Positions 1-9,720 of a stretch of DNA of 64,000 bases are shown in pieces (the first letter of the stretch is position 1; every line of letters starts with the position of its first letter). The DNA comes from Dysgonomonas hofstadii. GTDB taxonomy: Bacteria; Bacteroidota; Bacteroidia; Bacteroidales; Dysgonomonadaceae. The position numbers were made by a program, and so were the translations under genes. The stretch lies in contig NZ_JACIEP010000007.1 in the NCBI RefSeq assembly GCF_014196915.1, positions 186,001 through 250,000 of the forward strand, written 5' to 3'. A model generated the notes under the pieces. That model did no database searches and was not told the origin of the DNA. It was given only the letters and a program-made list of their open reading frames with translations.

Positions 1-224
1 ACTCTTATTGTCTTGCCAATAAATTGTATCCTGTCTTTTTATCTCAGTCTGCCCACGATAAGTAATATCATAAACGGACGGATGTATTAGGGCATCTTGT
101 GCAGAATACTGATGGTTTCGTGTAAATATTTATAAAACAATCATATAATTTTTGCTCACTATCTAAAGTTGAATGATTTTCTTCGGAAAGTTTAAAACTT
201 TCGATGATTACGATGATTTATAGT

Positions 225-250
225 TATGCTGGTCAGCATAGTTGTTTTTT
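225..250 (+). terminator. Possible terminator hairpin
   Basis: TATGC and GCATA arms surround TGGTCA, and a T-rich run (GTTGTTTTTT) follows. The shape is that of a weak intrinsic terminator reading rightward, although no plus-strand gene is visible upstream in the window. The full DNA palindrome is TATGCTG-GT-CAGCATA, so a protein-binding site is an alternative. Confidence 0.3.
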
Positions 251-277
251 ATCGGTGCAGGCAGGTGTTAATATGTG

Positions 278-308
278 TAATATTTTACCACTAAGTGATA
301 AAATATTA
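278..308. repeat. 31-bp near-perfect palindrome
   Basis: The arms are TAATATTTTA (278-287) and TAAAATATTA (299-308). Inside them CACT (289-292) and AGTG (294-297) also pair around a central A at 293, and the only mismatch is the C288/A298 pair. It lies about 90 bp before the start codon at 397. Position and symmetry suit an operator for a dimeric regulator, but no regulator is identified. Confidence 0.6.
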
Positions 309-380
309 TGGGTTGATTTTATCTGATTTCTAAAGATTCATTACTTTTATCTCTGGAAATCAGGACATTTTTACGCAAAC

Positions 381-414
381 AAAAGACACAGCTCTCATGG
401 AAAAGACACAGCTC
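381..414 (+). repeat. 14-bp direct repeat spanning the start codon
   Basis: AAAAGACACAGCTC occurs at 381-394 and again at 401-414, exactly 20 bp apart, with the ATG at 397 between the copies. The second copy encodes part of the signal-peptide N-terminus (Lys-Thr-Gln-Leu). It looks like a small tandem duplication at the translation start. Confidence 0.75.
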
Positions 415-1443
415 CTCTTACTGGGAATATTATTATTCTGTATCCAAAACTTAGTGTGTTCACAAGAACTTGGTAATCTGAAATCGGATAGTATCCGTTT
501 CATGCACAAAGGCGATAATGTATATGTAACTATAAACGTTCCATTAAGAAATTATTATATAGCCAATAATACATCATTGTTGATAGAGCCTGTTATCTGG
601 GCTGATGAGAAAATTGTCACTCTCCCTAAAGTGGCATTAGATGATTACAGTAAGGCTGTAAAAGTAAATAGCGATATATATGCATTGCAATACTTCAATA
701 ATCACTATGATATATCTTATACGGTGAATGTGCCTTATGAACCATGGATGGATGTCGCTAAACTGGTTATCAGGAATAATCTGAACAGTAGCAAGGCGGA
801 CGAGTTGTACACTTATTCTGGTGTCCTGAAACATTCGTTGGAAAACACCCCTCATAATAGGAATTACGCGGAATCGGTTGCGGCGAAGACAAAATCAAAT
901 TTTAAGAATATCAGCCAGAATAAGGATTCCGATTTTAAACTGAAGTCAAAGATGGTGGAATTGTATTATCCGGCCATGTATTCTTCTGAGGTTACAGATG
1001 TTTCGGATTATACGGTTAAAATAGCCGAAATATGTGAAACAATCGACGGCCTGGTAAGTGATAACTCTTATCAGTTTATGGGGGTTTACATCGCCAGTTA
1101 TACATCGCCCGGCGATATAACGCATCATAATAAACAACGGGCCAGGGAAAGGGCCGAAAATTTTCGGTCATACCTTCAGAGACAATGTAATTTGCCCGAC
1201 TCTTATTTTCAAACTTTTTGGAGTGAAGATTGGGCGGGACTGGTAGCATTACTGAATAATGATTCTAAAGTCCCATATCAGGGACAAGCCCTGAATATTA
1301 TAAACAATGTGGATAATCTCGCAGAAAGAAGTCGGCGCTTAGCTAATCTGGCAGGCGGTGCATCTTATAATTATATGGAAGAAAATCTTTTTCCCCGGCT
1401 ACAGAAAATAGAATGCAATATTATATATAAAAAGCTGAGATAA
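397..1443 (+). CDS. Secreted DUF3868/OmpA-like domain protein
   Basis: The 348-residue protein starts with a clear signal peptide (hydrophobic residues about 6-20, likely cleaved near Ser-Gln-Glu), so it is exported. The N-terminal half (about 25-125) is a beta-rich domain resembling the DUF3868 domain of Bacteroidales, which often sits in fimbria-like (Mfa/FimA-type) loci. The C-terminal half resembles an OmpA-like module: it holds an R-A-R-E-R-A-x-x-F-x-x-Y-L segment near residues 249-261, like the R-A-x-x-V-x-x-Y-L helix of peptidoglycan-binding OmpA domains. No fimbrillin or anchoring gene follows; the gene stands alone and ends at a hairpin. There is no Shine-Dalgarno sequence. The domain assignment is from memory of the families and is moderately sure; the biological role is unknown. 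Confidence 0.6.
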   Translation: MEKTQLLLLGILLFCIQNLVCSQELGNLKSDSIRFMHKGDNVYVTINVPLRNYYIANNTSLLIEPVIWADEKIVTLPKVALDDYSKAVKVNSDIYALQYFNNHYDISYTVNVPYEPWMDVAKLVIRNNLNSSKADELYTYSGVLKHSLENTPHNRNYAESVAAKTKSNFKNISQNKDSDFKLKSKMVELYYPAMYSSEVTDVSDYTVKIAEICETIDGLVSDNSYQFMGVYIASYTSPGDITHHNKQRARERAENFRSYLQRQCNLPDSYFQTFWSEDWAGLVALLNNDSKVPYQGQALNIINNVDNLAERSRRLANLAGGASYNYMEENLFPRLQKIECNIIYKKLR

Positions 1444-1483
1444 GACCGGTGTATAATATGCCGGTAAAGATAGATTATATCGT

Positions 1484-1509
1484 AAATCTATGGAGAAATC
1501 CGTAGATTT
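1484..1509 (+). terminator. Hairpin after the DUF3868-like gene
   Basis: AAATCTATGG (1484-1493) pairs with CCGTAGATTT (1500-1509) over 10 bp with one G-T wobble and a 6-nt loop. The tail is AT-rich rather than a pure T-run. It probably ends the upstream transcript and insulates the str operon. A smaller ACCGG/CCGGT hairpin lies at 1445-1465. Confidence 0.45.
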
Positions 1510-1573
1510 ATTGTATATAGTCTTTCGTTCAGGCATTTTCCTTTTCTGTTTTTCTTATTTTTTTTAGTAAATA

Positions 1574-1605
1574 TTTGCGTAATTACTTGATAATGTCTAC
1601 ATTTG
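1574..1605 (+). promoter_or_regulatory. Bacteroidota-type promoter of the str operon
   Basis: TTTG at 1574-1577 is followed after 20 bp by TACATTTG at 1598-1605. This fits the Bacteroidota housekeeping consensus of TTTG about 19-20 bp before TAnnTTTG. Transcription should begin near 1612. No other promoter this good is visible downstream in the ribosomal supercluster, so it may drive much of it. Confidence 0.6.
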
Positions 1606-1750
1606 CAACCCGAATAACGCATGAGAAGAGGCTTATTTTGGTGGCAAATAATTGATTGTCATTGAAATAGCTTCTGTTTATTGTGTTCTTCTTGGATATA
1701 AATTAATGTGAAATAAAAAATTGAATTAAAGTACTAAAGATTAAAACAAG

Positions 1751-2164
1751 ATGCCTACAATTCAACAATTAGTAAGAAAAGGACGGACTGTTTTGGTTGA
1801 GAAGAGCAAATCCCGTGCTTTGGACGCATGTCCTCAGCGTCGTGGTGTGTGTATCCGTGTGTACACTACTACTCCTAAAAAACCAAATTCAGCTATGCGT
1901 AAAGTAGCGCGTGTGCGTTTAACAAACTCAAAAGAGGTGAATGCTTATATTCCTGGAGAAGGACATAATTTGCAGGAACACTCTATAGTGCTTGTTAGAG
2001 GTGGCCGTGTGAAAGACCTTCCGGGTGTTCGTTATCACATTGTTCGTGGTTCCCTGGATACAGCTGGAGTAAATGGTCGTACGCAACGTCGCTCTAAATA
2101 TGGAGCAAAACGTCCTAAACCGGGAGCAGCAGCAGCTGCAGCTAAAGGAGCTAAAAAGAAATAA
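1751..2164 (+). CDS. rpsL: 30S ribosomal protein S12
   Basis: S12 sits near the decoding centre of the 30S subunit and supports accurate tRNA selection. The 137-residue protein shows the family signature [10 protein letters not shown] at 39-48 and [10 protein letters not shown] at 86-95. Lys43 and Lys88, where streptomycin-resistance changes usually arise, are the wild-type residues, so sensitivity at this site is expected. The C-terminus has a Gly/Ala/Lys tail. It is the first gene of the str operon, after a leader of about 140 nt, and is followed by rpsG and fusA. Confidence 0.98.
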   Translation: MPTIQQLVRKGRTVLVEKSKSRALDACPQRRGVCIRVYTTTPKKPNSAMRKVARVRLTNSKEVNAYIPGEGHNLQEHSIVLVRGGRVKDLPGVRYHIVRGSLDTAGVNGRTQRRSKYGAKRPKPGAAAAAAKGAKKK

Positions 2165-2324
2165 TTCCTGATAGCAATCCCAAACCGAGAATTTTAACCA
2201 AAGTTATTAAAACGGTTTTTAAGTTTATTGGATAGGCTATATACAGGTTGAGTAAATGATTCGGCGGAATCGTTGAAGACGCAAAATGGCAACCAAAAAC
2301 AAAAACAAAATTTTTAAGTAAAAA

Positions 2325-2801
2325 ATGAGAAAAGCAAAACCAAAGAAAAGACAGATCCTTCCGGATCCTGTTTTCGGTGATGTAAAGGTTACAAAGTTTG
2401 TTAACCACTTGATGTATGATGGTAAAAAATCGACCGCGTTCGATATTTTCTATACAGCACTCGAAATTGTAAAGAAAAAATTGCCAAACGAAGAAAAGTC
2501 TGCTCTTGAGATATGGAAAGCAGCATTAGATAATGTAACTCCACAAGTAGAAGTGAAGTCTCGCCGTGTAGGTGGTGCAACATTTCAGGTTCCTACCGAA
2601 ATCCGCCCTGATCGTAAAGAATCAATTTGTATGAAAAATCTTATCCTGTATGCCCGTAAGAGAGGTGGTAAGACTATGGCCGATAAATTAGGCGCGGAAA
2701 TCACTGATGCGTTTAATAATCAGGGAGGAGCATACAAGAGAAAAGAAGATATGCACCGTATGGCTGAAGCTAACCGTGCGTTTGCTCACTTCAGATTTTA
2801 A
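2325..2801 (+). CDS. rpsG: 30S ribosomal protein S7
   Basis: S7 nucleates assembly of the 30S head by binding the 3' domain of 16S rRNA. The 158-residue product has the expected M-R-K-x-K-x-x-K-R start, the [11 protein letters not shown] segment and the C-terminal helix rich in basic residues. The 160-nt spacer after rpsL is long for this cluster. In Escherichia coli the S12-S7 spacer is the S7 autoregulatory site; here a short GATTC/GAATC hairpin is visible near 2259-2272, but regulation is only an inference. Confidence 0.98.
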   Translation: MRKAKPKKRQILPDPVFGDVKVTKFVNHLMYDGKKSTAFDIFYTALEIVKKKLPNEEKSALEIWKAALDNVTPQVEVKSRRVGGATFQVPTEIRPDRKESICMKNLILYARKRGGKTMADKLGAEITDAFNNQGGAYKRKEDMHRMAEANRAFAHFRF

Positions 2802-2832
2802 TCAAAAGGAAAGAGTTAATTAGAAAAAACCA

Positions 2833-4956
2833 ATGGCAAAAGTAATAGACAGTTTAAGACTTACCAGAAATATAGGCATCATGGCGCACATCGATGCCGG
2901 TAAAACGACCACTTCTGAGCGTATCTTATTTTATACCGGTCTTACTCACAAAATAGGTGAGGTGCACGATGGTGCAGCTACAATGGACTGGATGGAACAA
3001 GAGCAGGAGCGGGGTATCACAATTACATCTGCCGCTACTACAGCAAGTTGGAAGTACAATAATGAGATTTATAAAATCAACCTTATAGATACTCCCGGAC
3101 ACGTTGACTTTACAGTAGAGGTAGAACGTTCACTTCGTATCCTCGATGGTGCTATCGCAGCTTACGACGCGGTAAGTGGTGTGGAGCCTCAGTCGGAAAC
3201 AGTGTGGCGTCAGGCTGACAAATACGATGTTCCTCGTATGTGTTATGTCAATAAAATGGACCGTTCGGGTGCCGATTTCTTTGAAGTGGTTCGCCAGATC
3301 AAAGATATGCTTAATGGTAATCCTTGTCCGGTTCAGATCCCAATCGGAGCAGAAGAAAACTTTAAAGGTATCATTGACCTGATCAAAATGAAGGCGATGT
3401 ACTGGCATGATGAAACTATGGGTGCCGACTACGAGTTGGACGAAATACCTGCCGAATACCTTGCTGAAGCTCAGGAATGGAGAGAAAAAATGATCGAAAA
3501 AGCTGCTGAGTGTGATGAAGCATTGATGGAGAAATTTTTCGACAACCCATCTGCTATCACAGAAGATGAAATAATTGCAGCGCTTCGTATAGGAACTCTG
3601 TCTATGCAGATCAACCCTATGCTTTGCGGGTCATCTTTCAAAAATAAAGGTGTACAACCTCTATTGGATGCCGTATGTAAATTCTTGCCTAGCCCTATCG
3701 ATACATTGGCTATCGAAGGAACAGATCCTCGCACAGGAAATACTATCGTGCGTCATCCGAGTCCGGATGAACCGATGGCAGCATTAGCATTTAAAATTGC
3801 AACTGACCCTTATGTAGGACGTCTGTGTTTCTTCCGTGTTTATTCGGGAGAATTGGCTGCCGGAACATATGTGTATAATTCCCGTTCCGAAAAGAAAGAA
3901 CGTATTTCACGTCTGTTCCAGATGCACTCTAACAAGCAAAATCCAAAAGACGTTATCGGTTGTGGAGATATAGGCGCAGGAGTTGGATTCAAGGATATCC
4001 GTACAGGAGATACACTTTGCGATGAAAATCATCCGATCACACTGGAGTCTATGGACTTCCCTGAACCTGTAATTGGAATAGCAGTAGAGCCGATCACTCA
4101 GAAAGATGTGGATAAATTGGCTACCGGCCTTGCCAAACTTTCAGAAGAAGATCCGACTTTCCGTGTTCATACCGATCAGGATTCAGGACAGACAATTATT
4201 GAAGGTATGGGTGAGCTTCACCTTGAAATTATTATCGACCGTCTGAAACGTGAGTTCAAGGTTGAATGTAACCAGGGTCGTCCTCAGGTATCATATAAAG
4301 AAGCGATTACACAAACAGTTGATCTTCGCGAAGTTTATAAGAAACAAACCGGAGGTCGTGGTAAATTTGCCGATATCATCGTTAAAGTTGGACCTGCAGA
4401 TGCTGATTTCGAAGGCGAACTTCAGTTTGTTGATGAAGTAAAAGGAGGTAATATCCCTAAAGAATTCATCCCTTCGGTACAAAAAGGTTTTGCTACAGCA
4501 ATGAAGAATGGTGTATTGGCCGGATATGCTTTAGATAAATTGAAGGTTGTTCTTGTCGATGGTTCATACCATAACGTGGACTCCGATCAACTATCTTTCG
4601 AACTTTGTGCTAAACTTGCATTCAGAAATGCTTGTGAGAAAGCAGGCCCTACATTGCAGGAACCTATCATGAAGCTGGAAGTTGTTACTCCGGAAGAAAG
4701 TATGGGTGATGTGATTTCCGACCTTAATAAGCGTCGCGGACAGGTTGAAGGCATGGAGTCGAGCCGTTCGGGAGCACGTATCGTGAAAGCGAAAGTGCCA
4801 TTGGCAGAAATGTTCGGTTATGTGACATCTTTGCGTACGATCACTTCAGGTAGAGCAACGTCAGCGATGACATTCTCTCACTACGAAGAAGTATCGCCTT
4901 CAATTGCACGTCAGGTATTGACAGAAGTTAAAGGTCGTGTAGATTTGATCAAATAA
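2833..4956 (+). CDS. fusA: Elongation factor G
   Basis: EF-G is the GTPase that moves tRNAs and mRNA through the ribosome after each peptide bond and helps recycle ribosomes. The 707-residue protein has the P-loop A-H-I-D-A-G-K-T at about 18-25, switch II D-T-P-G-H, the N-K-M-D guanine motif, and a full set of domains II to V. Its place directly after rpsG marks it as the canonical translocase rather than one of the stand-alone EF-G paralogues found in Bacteroidota. A terminator-like hairpin follows it. Confidence 0.97.
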   Translation: MAKVIDSLRLTRNIGIMAHIDAGKTTTSERILFYTGLTHKIGEVHDGAATMDWMEQEQERGITITSAATTASWKYNNEIYKINLIDTPGHVDFTVEVERSLRILDGAIAAYDAVSGVEPQSETVWRQADKYDVPRMCYVNKMDRSGADFFEVVRQIKDMLNGNPCPVQIPIGAEENFKGIIDLIKMKAMYWHDETMGADYELDEIPAEYLAEAQEWREKMIEKAAECDEALMEKFFDNPSAITEDEIIAALRIGTLSMQINPMLCGSSFKNKGVQPLLDAVCKFLPSPIDTLAIEGTDPRTGNTIVRHPSPDEPMAALAFKIATDPYVGRLCFFRVYSGELAAGTYVYNSRSEKKERISRLFQMHSNKQNPKDVIGCGDIGAGVGFKDIRTGDTLCDENHPITLESMDFPEPVIGIAVEPITQKDVDKLATGLAKLSEEDPTFRVHTDQDSGQTIIEGMGELHLEIIIDRLKREFKVECNQGRPQVSYKEAITQTVDLREVYKKQTGGRGKFADIIVKVGPADADFEGELQFVDEVKGGNIPKEFIPSVQKGFATAMKNGVLAGYALDKLKVVLVDGSYHNVDSDQLSFELCAKLAFRNACEKAGPTLQEPIMKLEVVTPEESMGDVISDLNKRRGQVEGMESSRSGARIVKAKVPLAEMFGYVTSLRTITSGRATSAMTFSHYEEVSPSIARQVLTEVKGRVDLIK

Positions 4957-4960
4957 AAAT

Positions 4961-5000
4961 AAGCTGTGGTTAGTGAATGACTCTTAACCACAGCTTTTAT
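4961..5000 (+). terminator. Terminator-like hairpin between fusA and rpsJ
   Basis: AAGCTGTGGTTA (4961-4972) pairs perfectly with TAACCACAGCTT (4985-4996) around a 12-nt loop, followed by TTATATAG. It separates the str genes from the S10 cluster. No TAnnTTTG promoter is seen between it and rpsJ, so it is more likely an attenuator or processing site than a full stop. Confidence 0.6.
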
Positions 5001-5030
5001 ATAGTAATTACAATTAATTAAAACCAAGTA

Positions 5031-5336
5031 ATGAGTCAAAAAATTAGAATTAAACTGAAATCGTACGATTACATGCTGGTAGATAAGTCTGCCGAGAAGA
5101 TCGTTAAAACAGTAAAAGCTACAGGTGCAGTAGTAAGTGGTCCAATTCCATTGCCAACACACAAACGTATCTTTACTGTAAACCGTTCAACTTTCGTAAA
5201 CAAGAAATCTCGTGAGCAATTCGAACTTTCTTCTTATAAAAGATTGATAGATATCTATAGCTCAACTGCTAAAACAGTAGATGCATTGATGAAGCTTGAA
5301 TTGCCAAGTGGTGTTGAAGTTGAAATCAAAGTTTGA
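5031..5336 (+). CDS. rpsJ: 30S ribosomal protein S10
   Basis: S10 is a 30S head protein and, as NusE, also part of antitermination complexes with NusB. The 101-residue protein has the typical I-R-I-K-L-K-S-Y-D start and the G-P-I-P-L-P-T segment near residues 42-48. It opens the S10 gene cluster, after the hairpin that follows fusA, and precedes rplC by 38 bp. Confidence 0.98.
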   Translation: MSQKIRIKLKSYDYMLVDKSAEKIVKTVKATGAVVSGPIPLPTHKRIFTVNRSTFVNKKSREQFELSSYKRLIDIYSSTAKTVDALMKLELPSGVEVEIKV

Positions 5337-5374
5337 TGAAATTTTATATTAGTTTAAATAAATAATTAAGAGAA

Positions 5375-5995
5375 ATGCCAGGATTATTAGGAAAAAAAAT
5401 CGGAATGACATCCGTTTTCAGTGCCGAGGGAAAAAATATTCCATGCACTGTTATCGAAGTAGGTCCTTGTGTGGTTACTCAGGTAAAAACAGCTGAAAAT
5501 GACGGCTATGAGGCAGTGCAAATAGGCTTTGTCGAAAAGAAAGACAAACACACTAGCAAGCCCGAGCAAGGTCACTTCAAAAAAGCTGGAGTAGCACCTC
5601 AAAGACACTTGGCCGAGTTCAAGTATGAAGAGAAATACAATTTAGGAGACGTTATAACTGTGGACGGAATGTTCTCGTTGGACGATCCTTTTGTAGACGT
5701 AATTGGAGTATCTAAAGGTAAAGGATTCCAGGGGGTGGTAAAACGCCATGGTTTCCGCGGGGTAGGTGAAGCTACTCTCGGGCAGCACAATCGTCTGCGT
5801 GCTCCAGGTTCGATCGGTGCATGTTCGTATCCGGCGAAAGTATTCAAAGGAACACGTATGGGTGGACAAATGGGTAACAAGCAAGTTACAGTGCAAAACC
5901 TTGTGATTATTAAGATAATTCCGGAGCATAATCTTTTATTGATAAAAGGTTCGGTACCGGGAAGTAAAGGTTCAATCGTTAGAATAGAAAGATAA
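5375..5995 (+). CDS. rplC: 50S ribosomal protein L3
   Basis: L3 is an early 23S rRNA-binding protein that reaches toward the peptidyl-transferase centre. The 206-residue product begins [12 protein letters not shown] and holds the conserved [12 protein letters not shown] and G-T-R-M-G-G-Q-M-G segments of the central extension. Its stop codon overlaps the rplD start in TAATG, which suggests translational coupling. Confidence 0.98.
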   Translation: MPGLLGKKIGMTSVFSAEGKNIPCTVIEVGPCVVTQVKTAENDGYEAVQIGFVEKKDKHTSKPEQGHFKKAGVAPQRHLAEFKYEEKYNLGDVITVDGMFSLDDPFVDVIGVSKGKGFQGVVKRHGFRGVGEATLGQHNRLRAPGSIGACSYPAKVFKGTRMGGQMGNKQVTVQNLVIIKIIPEHNLLLIKGSVPGSKGSIVRIER

Positions 5996-6624
5996 TGGAA
6001 CTTAGTGTATTAGATATAAACGGTAAAGAAACCGGAAAGAAAGTAGCACTTAATGATGCTATTTATGGAATTGAGCCTAATGAACACGTTCTGTGGTTAG
6101 ATGTAAAGCAATACCTTGCCAACCAACGCCAGGGTACGCACAAATCTAAAGAAAGAAGTGAAATGTCAGGTAGTACACGCAAACTTATCCGTCAGAAAGG
6201 TGGTGGTGGTGCCCGTCGTGGTGATATCAACTCTCCTGTATTGGTAGGTGGAGCCCGTGTATTCGGCCCAAAACCGAGAGACTACAGCTTCAAACTAAAC
6301 AAAAAAGTGAAACAGCTGGCCCGTAAATCGGCACTTTCTACCAAAGCTAAAGAAAACCAAATACTTGTTGTTGAGGATTTGAACTTCGACGCCCCAAAAA
6401 CAAAAGATTTCGTAGCTTTGGCCAAAAATCTGCAAGTGACTGATAAAAAGATACTTCTCGTTTTGCCGGACAGAAATAAAAACGTATATTTGTCGGCTCG
6501 TAATTTAGAGAGAGTACAAGTAGTAAAAGCTTCTGATATAAACACTTATTCAATACTGAACTGTACAAGTCTTGTGTTGGCTGAGTCTTCAGTAGCTGTT
6601 ATCGATAACCTTTTAAAAGCATAA
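5995..6624 (+). CDS. rplD: 50S ribosomal protein L4
   Basis: L4 binds 23S rRNA and lines the constriction of the peptide exit tunnel; in Escherichia coli it also represses the S10 operon. The 209-residue protein shows the tunnel-loop sequence [19 protein letters not shown] at about 60-78. It starts inside the rplC stop codon (TAATG). No recognisable L4-responsive leader was seen upstream of rpsJ. Confidence 0.97.
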   Translation: MELSVLDINGKETGKKVALNDAIYGIEPNEHVLWLDVKQYLANQRQGTHKSKERSEMSGSTRKLIRQKGGGGARRGDINSPVLVGGARVFGPKPRDYSFKLNKKVKQLARKSALSTKAKENQILVVEDLNFDAPKTKDFVALAKNLQVTDKKILLVLPDRNKNVYLSARNLERVQVVKASDINTYSILNCTSLVLAESSVAVIDNLLKA

Positions 6625-6636
6625 GGAGGTAATACT

Positions 6637-6930
6637 ATGGGAATTATTATAAAACCAATATTAACAGAAAAACAAACAGCGATCTCAGAAAAATTTCCGA
6701 ATCGCTATGGTTTTCGTGTTGCTCCAGATGCAAACAAAGTGGAGATTAAGAATGCAATAGAAGAGCTTTACGGAGTGAAAGTTGAGTCAGTGAACACAAT
6801 GAACTATTCCGGAAAGCGTAAAAGCCGTTATACCAAAGCCGGTATTATCAGCGGAAAAACTCCTGCATTTAAGAAAGCGATAATCACCCTGAAAGATGGT
6901 GATAGTATAGACTTTTTTAGTAATATCTAA
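6637..6930 (+). CDS. rplW: 50S ribosomal protein L23
   Basis: L23 sits at the tunnel exit and docks trigger factor and the signal recognition particle. The 97-residue protein starts [11 protein letters not shown], the usual family opening, and carries the K-V-E-S-V-N-T-M-N strand. It is one of the few genes here with a full Shine-Dalgarno sequence, AAGGAGGT at 6623-6630, 6 nt before the ATG. Confidence 0.97.
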   Translation: MGIIIKPILTEKQTAISEKFPNRYGFRVAPDANKVEIKNAIEELYGVKVESVNTMNYSGKRKSRYTKAGIISGKTPAFKKAIITLKDGDSIDFFSNI

Positions 6931-6938
6931 ATAATAAA

Positions 6939-7763
6939 ATGGCAGTAAGAAAATTAAAGCCCACAACACCGGGGCAGAGACACAAAGTTATTGGTACATT
7001 CGAAGAAATCACTGCAAGTGTACCAGAGAAATCTCTAGTAGTCGGTAAAAAATCATCTGGTGGACGTAACAATACCGGTAAGATGACCATGCGTTATCTC
7101 GGGGGCGGACATAAGAGAAGTTACAGATTGATTGACTTCAAGAGAACAAAAGACGGAGTACCAGCCACAGTAAAATCAATCGAATACGATCCGAACCGTT
7201 CGGCTCGTATCGCATTGTTATACTACGCTGACGGAGCAAAGACTTACATCATCGCTCCTCAGGGTCTGGTAGTAGGTCAAACAGTGATGTCGGGAGCTGA
7301 AGCAGCTCCTGAAGTTGGAAACGCATTGCCTTTGGCAAACATTCCAATCGGTACAGTTATTCATAACATCGAACTTCGTCCTGGTCAGGGAGCTAAAATG
7401 GTTCGTTCGGCAGGTGGTTTTGCACAGTTGACTTCTCGTGAAGGAACTTATGCGATCATTAAAATGCCTTCCGGAGAAACACGTAAAATACTCCTTGCCT
7501 GCAAAGCCACTGTAGGTAGTGTAGGTAACAGTGATCACGGACTTGAAAAATCAGGTAAAGCCGGACGCTCTCGTTGGCTTGGACGCCGTCCTCACAACCG
7601 TGGTGTGGTAATGAACCCAGTGGATCACCCGATGGGTGGTGGTGAAGGCCGTGCTTCAGGAGGACATCCAAGATCTCGTAAGGGATTGTACGCTAAAGGT
7701 CTTAAGACCAGAGCACCTAAGAAACATTCTTCTAAATATATAATTGAAAGAAGAAAGAAATAA
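6939..7763 (+). CDS. rplB: 50S ribosomal protein L2
   Basis: L2 is needed for subunit association and peptidyl-transferase function. The 274-residue protein contains the conserved G-G-G-H-K-R-S-Y-R and the C-terminal loop [13 protein letters not shown], whose histidine lies near the active site. Length and motif order are normal. It follows rplW by 8 bp and precedes rpsS. Confidence 0.98.
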   Translation: MAVRKLKPTTPGQRHKVIGTFEEITASVPEKSLVVGKKSSGGRNNTGKMTMRYLGGGHKRSYRLIDFKRTKDGVPATVKSIEYDPNRSARIALLYYADGAKTYIIAPQGLVVGQTVMSGAEAAPEVGNALPLANIPIGTVIHNIELRPGQGAKMVRSAGGFAQLTSREGTYAIIKMPSGETRKILLACKATVGSVGNSDHGLEKSGKAGRSRWLGRRPHNRGVVMNPVDHPMGGGEGRASGGHPRSRKGLYAKGLKTRAPKKHSSKYIIERRKK

Positions 7764-7788
7764 TAACCTGATTAATTAAGTAAGAAAT

Positions 7789-8058
7789 ATGAGTCGTTCG
7801 TTAAAAAAAGGCCCTTACATTAATGTTAAGCTTGAGAAAAAAGTCTTGGCTATGAATGAGTCAGGTAAGAAAGCTGTAGTTAAGACATGGGCAAGAGCTT
7901 CAATGATATCTCCCGACTTTGTAGGACATACTATCGCTGTACACAACGGAAACAAATTTATTCCGGTATATGTAACAGAAAATATGGTAGGTCACAAATT
8001 AGGTGAATTCGCCCTTACACGCACATTCCGTGGACACGGTGGTAACAAGAAAAAATAA
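7789..8058 (+). CDS. rpsS: 30S ribosomal protein S19
   Basis: S19 forms part of the 30S head with S13 and contacts the large subunit. The 89-residue protein starts S-R-S-L-K-K-G-P-Y and ends with the [10 protein letters not shown] segment typical of the family. It lies between rplB and rplV as in most bacterial S10 clusters. Confidence 0.98.
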   Translation: MSRSLKKGPYINVKLEKKVLAMNESGKKAVVKTWARASMISPDFVGHTIAVHNGNKFIPVYVTENMVGHKLGEFALTRTFRGHGGNKKK

Positions 8059-8099
8059 TTGAAGCACCAGTAATTAATTAAAAAAGAAACATTAAAATA

Positions 8100-8507
8100 A
8101 TGGGTAAGAGAAAACGTATAGCAGCTGAAGCAAGAAAAGAAGCTCAAAAGACTATTTCTTTTGCTAAGTTGAACAATGTACCGACATCACCACGCAAAAC
8201 ACGCTATGTTGCAGATATGATACGTGGTATGGAAGCATTTAAGGCACTTGGCGTATTGAAATTCTCAAACAAGGAAGCTGCTGCTAGATTAGAAAAACTT
8301 TTACGTTCAGCCATCGCAAACTGGGAAGCTAAAAATGAACGTAAAGCCGAAAGCGGTGAACTATATGTGTCATTGATAAATGTAGATGGAGGCGCCATGC
8401 TGAAAAGAATGCGTACAGCTCCACAAGGAAGAGGTTACAGAATCCGTAAACGTTCGAACCATGTAACACTTCATGTAGATACACTTAATAAAGAAATTCA
8501 AAATTAA
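8100..8507 (+). CDS. rplV: 50S ribosomal protein L22
   Basis: L22 lines the exit tunnel with L4 through a long beta hairpin; changes there can give macrolide resistance. The 135-residue protein has the hairpin region with [17 protein letters not shown] at about 100-116. The N-terminus carries a short basic extension (about 15 residues) before the conserved core. It precedes rpsC by 7 bp. Confidence 0.97.
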   Translation: MGKRKRIAAEARKEAQKTISFAKLNNVPTSPRKTRYVADMIRGMEAFKALGVLKFSNKEAAARLEKLLRSAIANWEAKNERKAESGELYVSLINVDGGAMLKRMRTAPQGRGYRIRKRSNHVTLHVDTLNKEIQN

Positions 8508-8514
8508 TTAGCAG

Positions 8515-9264
8515 ATGGGACAAAAAGTAAATCCAATAGCAAATCGTTTAGGAATCATCCGTGGATGGGATTCTAACTGGTATGGAGGAAAAAGCTACGG
8601 AAACACTCTGTTGGAAGACAGCAAGATCCGCAAGTACCTCAATGCTCGTCTGGCTAAAGCAAGTGTATCGCGTATCATTATCGAAAGAACACTGAAACTG
8701 GTTACAATCACAGTTTGTACTGCTCGTCCGGGTATCATTATCGGTAAAGGTGGACAAGAAGTAGACAAGCTGAAAGAAGAATTGAAGAAAATTACAGATA
8801 AGGACATTCAGATCAACATTTTTGAAATCAAGAAACCAGAGTTAGATGCGGTTATCGTAGCTAACAATGTAGCCCGTCAGGTAGAAGGCAAGATCGCCTA
8901 CCGCCGTGCTATTAAAATGGCTATTGCTTCGACAATCAGAATGGGTGCCGAAGGTATCAAAATCCAAATATCCGGACGTTTGAACGGAGCAGAAATGGCC
9001 CGTTCCGAGATGTATAAAGAAGGACGTACTCCACTTCATACATTCCGTGCCGATATAGATTATGCACATGCCGAAGCACTTACAAAAGTTGGTTTGATCG
9101 GTATCAAAGTATGGATTTGCCGTGGAGAAGTTTACGGTAAGAAAGACCTTTCACCTACATTCGCTAACTCTAAAGACAGTGGAAACTCTGGTAACAGAGG
9201 AGGAGAACGTCGCGGAGACAGAGATAACAGGGACAAAGGTTTCAAGAGAAATAAGAGAAAGTAA
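8515..9264 (+). CDS. rpsC: 30S ribosomal protein S3
   Basis: S3 lies at the mRNA entry site and takes part in mRNA unwinding. The 249-residue protein starts M-G-Q-K-V-N-P-I and has the KH-domain loop [10 protein letters not shown] at about 73-82. After the conserved core comes a low-complexity tail of about 30 residues rich in Gly, Arg, Asp and Asn, a lineage feature absent from the Escherichia coli protein. Confidence 0.97.
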   Translation: MGQKVNPIANRLGIIRGWDSNWYGGKSYGNTLLEDSKIRKYLNARLAKASVSRIIIERTLKLVTITVCTARPGIIIGKGGQEVDKLKEELKKITDKDIQINIFEIKKPELDAVIVANNVARQVEGKIAYRRAIKMAIASTIRMGAEGIKIQISGRLNGAEMARSEMYKEGRTPLHTFRADIDYAHAEALTKVGLIGIKVWICRGEVYGKKDLSPTFANSKDSGNSGNRGGERRGDRDNRDKGFKRNKRK

Positions 9265-9283
9265 TTAAAAGGTTTGAAGTAAA

Positions 9284-9715
9284 ATGTTACAACCGAAGAA
9301 AACAAAATTCAGAAGACAGCAAAAAGGTCGTATGAAAGGAAATGCTCAGAGAGGGCATGAACTTGCTTTTGGTTCGTTTGGGATCAAGACACTTGAAAAC
9401 AAGTGGATCACAGGACGCCAGATAGAAGCGGCTCGTATTGCGGTAACTCGTTACATGCAGCGTCAGGGGCAAGTTTGGGTACGTATATTCCCGGACAAAC
9501 CTATCACAAAGAAACCTGCTGAAGTACGTATGGGTAAAGGTAAGGGATCTCCAGAAGGGTTCGTTGCTCCCGTAACACCTGGTAGAATAATATTCGAAAT
9601 TGAAGGTGTATCTTATGATGTGGCAAAAGAAGCATTGCGCCTTGCAGCACAAAAGCTTCCTGTGACTACAAAATTTGTAGTACGCAGAGATTATGACTTA
9701 ACTCAAAACGCTTAA
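9284..9715 (+). CDS. rplP: 50S ribosomal protein L16
   Basis: L16 helps place the aminoacyl-tRNA in the A site. The 143-residue protein starts [10 protein letters not shown] and holds the conserved R-M-G-K-G-K-G segment and the E-I-x-G-V region. Order rpsC-rplP-rpmC is the usual one. The gap to rpmC is 5 bp. Confidence 0.98.
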   Translation: MLQPKKTKFRRQQKGRMKGNAQRGHELAFGSFGIKTLENKWITGRQIEAARIAVTRYMQRQGQVWVRIFPDKPITKKPAEVRMGKGKGSPEGFVAPVTPGRIIFEIEGVSYDVAKEALRLAAQKLPVTTKFVVRRDYDLTQNA

Positions 9716-9720
9716 GAAGT

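Larger units (their letters stand above)
1..396. other. Intergenic region before the first gene; no supported gene
   Basis: This AT-rich stretch has no complete gene. On the minus strand positions 129 to 1 stay open for 43 codons and read like protein, but the frame has no ATG, GTG or TTG after its upstream stop, so it is at best a remnant of something outside the window. The region also holds a short hairpin with a T-run (225-250), a near-perfect 31-bp palindrome (278-308) and a 14-bp direct repeat across the start of the next gene (381-414). Confidence 0.5.
1444..1750 (+). other. 307-bp intergenic region: terminator, str promoter and leader
   Basis: This gap holds the hairpin of the upstream gene, then the promoter at 1574-1605, then a leader of about 140 nt before rpsL. 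I see no conserved riboswitch-like fold and no reading frame of note in the leader. rpsL has no Shine-Dalgarno sequence. Confidence 0.5.

Noticed and set aside
1-129. Open minus-strand frame of 43 codons with protein-like composition
   Set aside because: It has an upstream in-frame stop and no usual start codon; the remaining part lies outside the window.
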